DNA from: Bacillus massilinigeriensis
GTDB lineage: Bacteria > Bacillota > Bacilli > Bacillales > Cytobacillaceae
Length of the DNA: 64,000 nucleotides
Reading direction: 5' to 3'
Assembly: GCF_900117315.1 (NCBI RefSeq)
Contig: NZ_LT630337.1
Span: 1,036,664-1,100,663 of the forward strand
Under the pieces are notes generated by a model, which saw only the letters and a list, made by a program, of their open reading frames with translations, ran no database searches and was not told the origin of the DNA. This document shows positions 63,471 to 64,000 of this stretch, one piece after another. How positions within the stretch are numbered: position 1 is the first letter of the stretch; every line of letters begins with the position of its first letter. Both the position numbers and the translations under genes were made by a program.

Positions 63471-64000
63471 TTGAAATATACTCATTTTACACCCATTGAT
63501 CATTTAAAGGTTAGTAGTTTTACTAGTGAATTGAAGGTCACCTTATCCCCTAATAGTACAATCCGTGATACACTGAAGTCATTTTTAGTTAATCGAGCAG
63601 ATATCGGTTGTGTGACTCAAGAAAATAAATTAATCGGGATTGTACATAAATACTCTATTTTCCGCGCCTTGCAAGGGCATTTTTCTTTAGAAGACTCAAT
63701 TAAACCGCTCATAAATGAAAACGCTGTCACAATTAATAAAAAGCTGTCCCTTCTTGAAGCAAAAGAAATTATGGTCAAAGCAAATGTAAGCCAGGCTGTC
63801 GTTTTAGATCATAATCATGACGTTTATGGCATCATGTCCAAATCAGATTTAATTGACTCTCACGTGACTGCTAATGAAGAACTGTTGATTCGCATGAGAA
63901 CGCTAATTGATCATTTGGAAGATGCCGTTATTCTAGTTGATTCCAATCATATTATTACTACGGTCAATTTAAAGGCTATCGAATTAAGCAAACTCCATGA
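63471..64000 (+). CDS. CBS-domain regulator, N-terminal part (probable sigma-54-type activator)
   Basis: An open frame running off the right edge; 176 codons are visible. The start TTG 63471 follows GAGGTGG. Residues about 10-125 form a CBS pair (TLSPNSTIRDTLKSFLVNRADIGCVTQENKLIGIVHKYSIFRAL, then KANVSQAVVLDHNHDVYGIMSKSDLIDS). After a helical linker (ELLIRMRTLIDHLEDAVILVDSNHII) a PAS-like domain begins. CBS followed by PAS is typical of bacillar sigma-54-dependent activators, but the AAA+ and DNA-binding parts lie outside, so this is provisional. Confidence 0.65.
   Translation, partial: MKYTHFTPIDHLKVSSFTSELKVTLSPNSTIRDTLKSFLVNRADIGCVTQENKLIGIVHKYSIFRALQGHFSLEDSIKPLINENAVTINKKLSLLEAKEIMVKANVSQAVVLDHNHDVYGIMSKSDLIDSHVTANEELLIRMRTLIDHLEDAVILVDSNHIITTVNLKAIELSKLH

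Overview
The window looks like chromosomal DNA of an AT-rich, endospore-forming member of the Bacillaceae (Bacillus/Neobacillus type). Supporting signs are AGGAGG-type ribosome binding sites, frequent TTG/GTG starts, U-tract hairpin terminators, a KinB-like kinase, a CcpA cre site, split Bacillus-type ThrE exporters, and a spore sulfolactate-type operon. No rRNA, tRNA, CRISPR array, insertion sequence or prophage was recognised. All assignments come from reading the sequence; no search was run.

Layout. 0-9.5 kb: 3' end of a GH13 amylase, a two-gene threonine/serine exporter, a phased TTCGCGA repeat array, selB without selA/selC/selD, sbcDC, a cold-shock gene and an unlisted 49-residue gene. 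9.6-14.4 kb: sensor kinase, TetR regulator, a TudS/DUF523 protein, a membrane protein and an aminotransferase. 14.6-21.5 kb: a complete monoderm Tad/Flp pilus locus of nine genes. 21.7-28.98 kb: NRDE protein, acyl-CoA ligase, Ca2+-type P-ATPase, a roughly 0.9-kb candidate large structured RNA, and a YitT-family protein. 28.99-34.4 kb: ComA, a histidine phosphatase, CysH, Sat and CysC, with a divergent MFS exporter; this resembles the sulfolactate operon of Bacillus spores. 35.4-45.2 kb: paired short chromate transporters, the liv branched-chain amino-acid ABC operon, an FMN reductase and an acyl-CoA carboxylase beta subunit. 45.4-53 kb: small unknown proteins, intergenic repeats, DUF421 protein, methionine gamma-lyase divergent from cysteine dioxygenase, SDR and CPBP proteins. 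53.3-57.4 kb: a four-gene operon matching the N-succinyl route from D- to L-amino acids. 57.6-59.7 kb: cidR-cidA-cidB. 60.2-63.3 kb: an arsenic island, with arsI and two small upstream ORFs facing arsR-acr3-arsC. The window ends inside a CBS-domain regulator.

The most notable items are four. (1) A minus-strand RNA locus at 27.25-28.13 kb has an extended -10 promoter, a terminator, and a 26-bp helix joining its two ends whose imperfect pairs are G-U only on that strand. (2) ATCAA-N6-TTGAT operators recur upstream of arsI and of two small ORFs, one of which ends in four clustered cysteines, while arsR carries a different operator. (3) Ten TTCGCGA motifs are spaced 19-21 bp apart. (4) The sulfolactate-type operon has a histidine phosphatase where a ComB-type phosphatase would be expected.
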